A stretch of 7,123 bases of DNA from Chthoniobacter sp. (GTDB taxonomy: Bacteria > Verrucomicrobiota > Verrucomicrobiia > Chthoniobacterales > Chthoniobacteraceae), in the NCBI GenBank assembly GCA_025352865.1, contig JANXSB010000534.1:1-7123 (forward strand). The letters run 5' to 3'. Shown in pieces: positions 5,433 through 7,123 of the stretch; positions within the stretch are counted from its first letter, which is position 1, and each line of letters starts with the position of its first letter. The position numbers and the translations under genes are program-made. The notes under the pieces are model-generated. The model was not told the DNA's origin. It searched no databases and worked only from the letters and a program-made list of their open reading frames with translations.

Positions 5433-6788
5433 TTATGACGAAGGATCGGCCTTTTCCACTTGCGCTTGCTCGAACAGCGCCCGCCAGTAATCCAGCCGCT
5501 CCTTGATGCGCTTTTCCGCACCCTGCTCGCCCGGCTCGTAATAGCGGCGGCCTTCCGGCAGGTAGGCTTGCGGGATGTACGCGCCCTCGCCGTCGTGGCT
5601 GTATTGGTAGCCCGTATGCCCCAGCGCTTTCTTCGCGCGCTTGCTCCCGGTGCTGCGGAGATGGCGCGGGACGGCGAGCGTGACGCCGCTTTTCACATCC
5701 GCCTGCGCGGCGCTGAGCGCGGCGTAAGCGCGATTCGATTTCGGCGCGGTGGCGAGATAGACGGTGCAGTGCGCGAGGGGAATCTGCGCCTCCGGCAGCC
5801 CGATGAATTCCACCGCCTGCTGCGCCGCCACCGCGAGCACCAGCGCGTGCGGATCGGCGAGGCCGATGTCTTCGCTCGCGAGGATCACCAGCCGCCGCGC
5901 GAGGAAGCGCACCTCCTCGCCGACGTAGAGCATTTTCGCCAGCCAGTAGAGCGCGGCGTCCGGGTCGGAGCCGCGCACGCTTTTGATAAACGCGGAGATC
6001 GTGTCGTAGTGCTGGTCGCCGTCGGCGTCATAGACCACGGCTTTTTTCTGGATGGATTCCTCCGCCGTCGCGCGGTCGATGCGGATCACGCCGTCCGCGC
6101 CGGGCGGCGTGGTGACGACGGCGATTTCGAGCGCGTTCAGACATTTGCGCGCGTCGCCATCCGCTGAAGTCGCGAGGTGCGTCAGCGCGTCGTCCGTCAT
6201 CTCGATTTTCATTTTGCCAAAGCCGCGCATCTCATCCGCGACGGCGCGCTTTTGCAGCGCGACGAGGCTTTCCACGCGCAGCGGTTCGAGCTGGAAAACC
6301 TGCGAGCGCGAGACGAGCGGCGAGTTGATGTAGAAATACGGATTGTGCGTAGTCGCGCCGATCAGCCGCACCGTGCCGCGCTCGACATCGGGCAGCAGCA
6401 CGTCCTGCTGCGCCTTGTTCCAGCGATGAATTTCGTCGATGAAAAGGATCGTCTTGCCGCCCTTGTTCGCCAGCCGGTTGGCCGCGCTGGCGATGACGCG
6501 GCGCAGGTCGGCGACATTGCTTTCCACCCCGCTCAGCCGCTCAAACCGCGACTGCGTGGCGCTGGCGATGATCTCCGCGAGCGTCGTCTTCCCCGTGCCC
6601 GGCGGGCCGAACAAAATGATCGACGAAATGCGATCCGCCTCAATCGCGCGCCGCAGCAATTTTCCCGGCGCGAGGATGTGTTCCTGCCCGGCGTATTCGT
6701 CGAGCGAGGCTGGCCGCATGCGCTGCGCGAGCGGCGCGCTGGCGGCGGCTGCGGGCGCGGCTGCGGGTTCGGAGAAAAGGTCGGGCAC
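5433..6788 (-). CDS. rarA: Replication-associated recombination protein A (RarA/MgsA/WRNIP1 family AAA+ ATPase)
   Basis: The product has 451 residues, near the usual length of about 440. RarA is a cytosolic clamp-loader-like ATPase that acts at stalled replication forks and single-strand DNA ends. Visible features: the family N-terminal block PLAQRMRPASLDEYAGQEHI (20-38), Walker A GPPGTGKTT (61-69), Walker B ILFIDE (114-119) followed by IHRWNKAQQD, sensor 1 in GATTHNP (Asn149), a putative arginine finger Arg161 in PLVSRSQVF, and a sensor 2 region in GDARKCLNALE. The C-terminal half carries the conserved tetramerisation and helical blocks (DQHYDTISAFIKSVRGSDPDA, ASEDIGLADP, GYQYSHDGEGAY). The TTHNPYFYINSP variant differs from the proteobacterial TTENPSFEVNS form and helps to place the organism. 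The start is a GTG without a Shine-Dalgarno site. The N-terminal residues MPDLF precede an Ala/Pro-rich spacer before the conserved block. Confidence 0.97.
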   Translation of the reverse strand: MPDLFSEPAAAPAAAASAPLAQRMRPASLDEYAGQEHILAPGKLLRRAIEADRISSIILFGPPGTGKTTLAEIIASATQSRFERLSGVESNVADLRRVIASAANRLANKGGKTILFIDEIHRWNKAQQDVLLPDVERGTVRLIGATTHNPYFYINSPLVSRSQVFQLEPLRVESLVALQKRAVADEMRGFGKMKIEMTDDALTHLATSADGDARKCLNALEIAVVTTPPGADGVIRIDRATAEESIQKKAVVYDADGDQHYDTISAFIKSVRGSDPDAALYWLAKMLYVGEEVRFLARRLVILASEDIGLADPHALVLAVAAQQAVEFIGLPEAQIPLAHCTVYLATAPKSNRAYAALSAAQADVKSGVTLAVPRHLRSTGSKRAKKALGHTGYQYSHDGEGAYIPQAYLPEGRRYYEPGEQGAEKRIKERLDYWRALFEQAQVEKADPSS

Positions 6789-6795
6789 GACGCGG

Positions 6796-6825
6796 AACGT
6801 AGCGTGCGCTTCAGCCCAAAGTCGA
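6796..6825 (-). promoter_or_regulatory. Candidate rarA promoter, leaderless layout
   Basis: On the minus strand TCGACT (6825-6820) and TACGTT (6801-6796) are 18 bases apart. The GTG start at 6788 follows seven bases later (CCGCGTC). The boxes are weaker than those of the amidase and membrane-protein genes (four and three of six matches). The same short GC-rich gap to the start codon and the same lack of a Shine-Dalgarno site support the call. Confidence 0.35.
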
Positions 6826-6895
6826 TGCGTGAGGATTTTGGAATGAAGTCCGCTGCCACCGCCTCAATGACGCGGGCCGCGGTCGTGCAATCTGC

Positions 6896-6925
6896 TTGCC
6901 GCCGGCCCCGATCCGCGCGTAGTGA
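6896..6925 (+). promoter_or_regulatory. Candidate promoter of the truncated tRNA-Ser
   Basis: TTGCCG (6896-6901) and TAGTGA (6920-6925) are 18 bases apart and lie 22 bases before the first tRNA base at 6948. That geometry fits a tRNA promoter with a short 5' leader removed by RNase P. The hexamers are moderate matches only. Confidence 0.35.
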
Positions 6926-6947
6926 GTCCCCGCGAATGCAAGCACCT

Positions 6948-6986
6948 GGAGGGGTGGCAGAGTGGTCGATTGCGCCGGTCTTGAAA
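6948..6986 (+). tRNA. 5' part of tRNA-Ser(TGA), truncated at the end of the anticodon loop
   Basis: The 39 bases start with an acceptor strand GGAGGGG (6948-6954). Then come TG and a D-arm GCAG with loop AGTGGTCGATT, as in bacterial tRNA-Ser. The anticodon arm follows as CCGGT plus loop CTTGAAA, with anticodon TGA at 6982-6984 (reads UCA). After the loop a tRNA-Ser should continue ACCGG to close the anticodon stem. The window instead reads TTCGA at 6987-6991, which cannot pair. I find no serine long variable arm, no GGTTCGAATC-type T-loop and no CCCCTCC acceptor partner in the remaining 137 bases. The gene therefore cannot give a working tRNA unless an intron is present and the 3' exon lies beyond the window. 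The likeliest reading is an integration junction for a tyrosine-recombinase element. Confidence 0.8.
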
Positions 6987-6999
6987 TTCGATGGGGTGT

Positions 7000-7016
7000 T
7001 TTGGACCCATTTGGAC
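7000..7016 (+). repeat. TTTGGAC direct repeat next to the tRNA break
   Basis: TTTGGAC occurs at 7000-7006 and 7010-7016, a period of ten bases (about one helical turn). It starts 14 bases after the tRNA sequence stops. Short phased direct repeats beside an attachment core are typical of integrase arm-binding sites. That role is inferred from position only. Confidence 0.4.
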
Positions 7017-7123
7017 AGGAGTGGCCCCACCTTCCGCGGACTCTGAAAAAGCGAGTTTTCGGGCGGTGATGCTTGGTCGCGAAGGGTCTGAAACGGCCCC
7101 ATTTTTTCGCGCCGGGTTACTTT

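Larger units (their letters stand above)
6789..7123. other. Right-end region without a protein gene, from the rarA start to the window edge
   Basis: No convincing coding sequence is seen on either strand here. The stretch holds the rarA promoter candidate, the tRNA-Ser promoter candidate and fragment, and the TTTGGAC repeat. It also holds an imperfect hairpin: CTGAAAA (7043-7049) pairs with TTTTCGG (7056-7062) around a six-base loop, with one G-T pair, and CCGC (7034-7037) can extend it outwards with GCGG after a bulge. GGCCCCA occurs twice in the tail (7023 and 7095). Sequence after 6986 does not resemble the region to its left and may belong to an inserted element. Confidence 0.5.

Noticed and set aside
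6177..7046. 289-codon plus-strand frame at the right end
   Set aside because: Most of it is antisense to rarA with Arg/His-rich content, and it runs through the tRNA-Ser fragment.
6987..7123. A 3' half of the tRNA-Ser or a short intron within the window
   Set aside because: I looked for ACCGG closing the anticodon stem, a T-loop GGTTCGAATC and an acceptor CCCCTCC and found none. An intron longer than the remaining sequence cannot be excluded.

Overview
This window is a stretch of high-GC bacterial chromosome. It carries seven protein genes, one of them cut by the left edge, and a broken tRNA gene near the right edge. The gene set suggests the Planctomycetes-Verrucomicrobia-Chlamydiae group, most likely Verrucomicrobiota: a RarA with the 'TTHNPYF..NSPLVSRSQ' variant, a PilQ/GspD-type secretin without Gsp neighbours, a trpF outside any trp operon, and gene starts without Shine-Dalgarno sites. 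This placement is inference from protein flavour and composition, not a database result.

Layout. At 1-661 (minus) is the N-terminal part of a secreted peptidoglycan amidase with a long Pro/Lys-rich linker. At 771-1178 (plus) is a divergent four-helix membrane protein of the 'phage holin family IV' (YvlD-like) type. It overlaps trpF (1175-1831) by four bases, so the two probably share a transcript. A gene-free stretch of 187 bases follows, with phased TCTCAT repeats. Next come a secretin (2019-3863) and a near-perfect intrinsic terminator (3888-3921). An exported trypsin-like serine peptidase (3996-4925) follows, preceded by a perfect 12-bp palindrome. Then comes a small AT-richer orphan lipoprotein gene (4981-5394). 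It converges on rarA (5433-6788, minus), the replication-fork AAA+ ATPase. The right end (6789-7123) has no protein gene. It holds the first 39 bases of a tRNA-Ser(TGA), which stops matching exactly at the 3' edge of the anticodon loop, followed by unrelated sequence with a TTTGGAC direct repeat.

How the parts relate. Four of the seven proteins (amidase, secretin, peptidase, lipoprotein) carry export signals, so the window leans to the cell envelope, but it does not read as one pathway. Two signals stand out. First, the amidase, membrane-protein and rarA starts all sit 6-7 bases behind a -10-like box, which suggests leaderless mRNAs. Second, the tRNA-Ser break looks like the edge of an integrated element lying beyond the right end. 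I found no CRISPR array, transposase or clearly new multi-gene system in the window itself.
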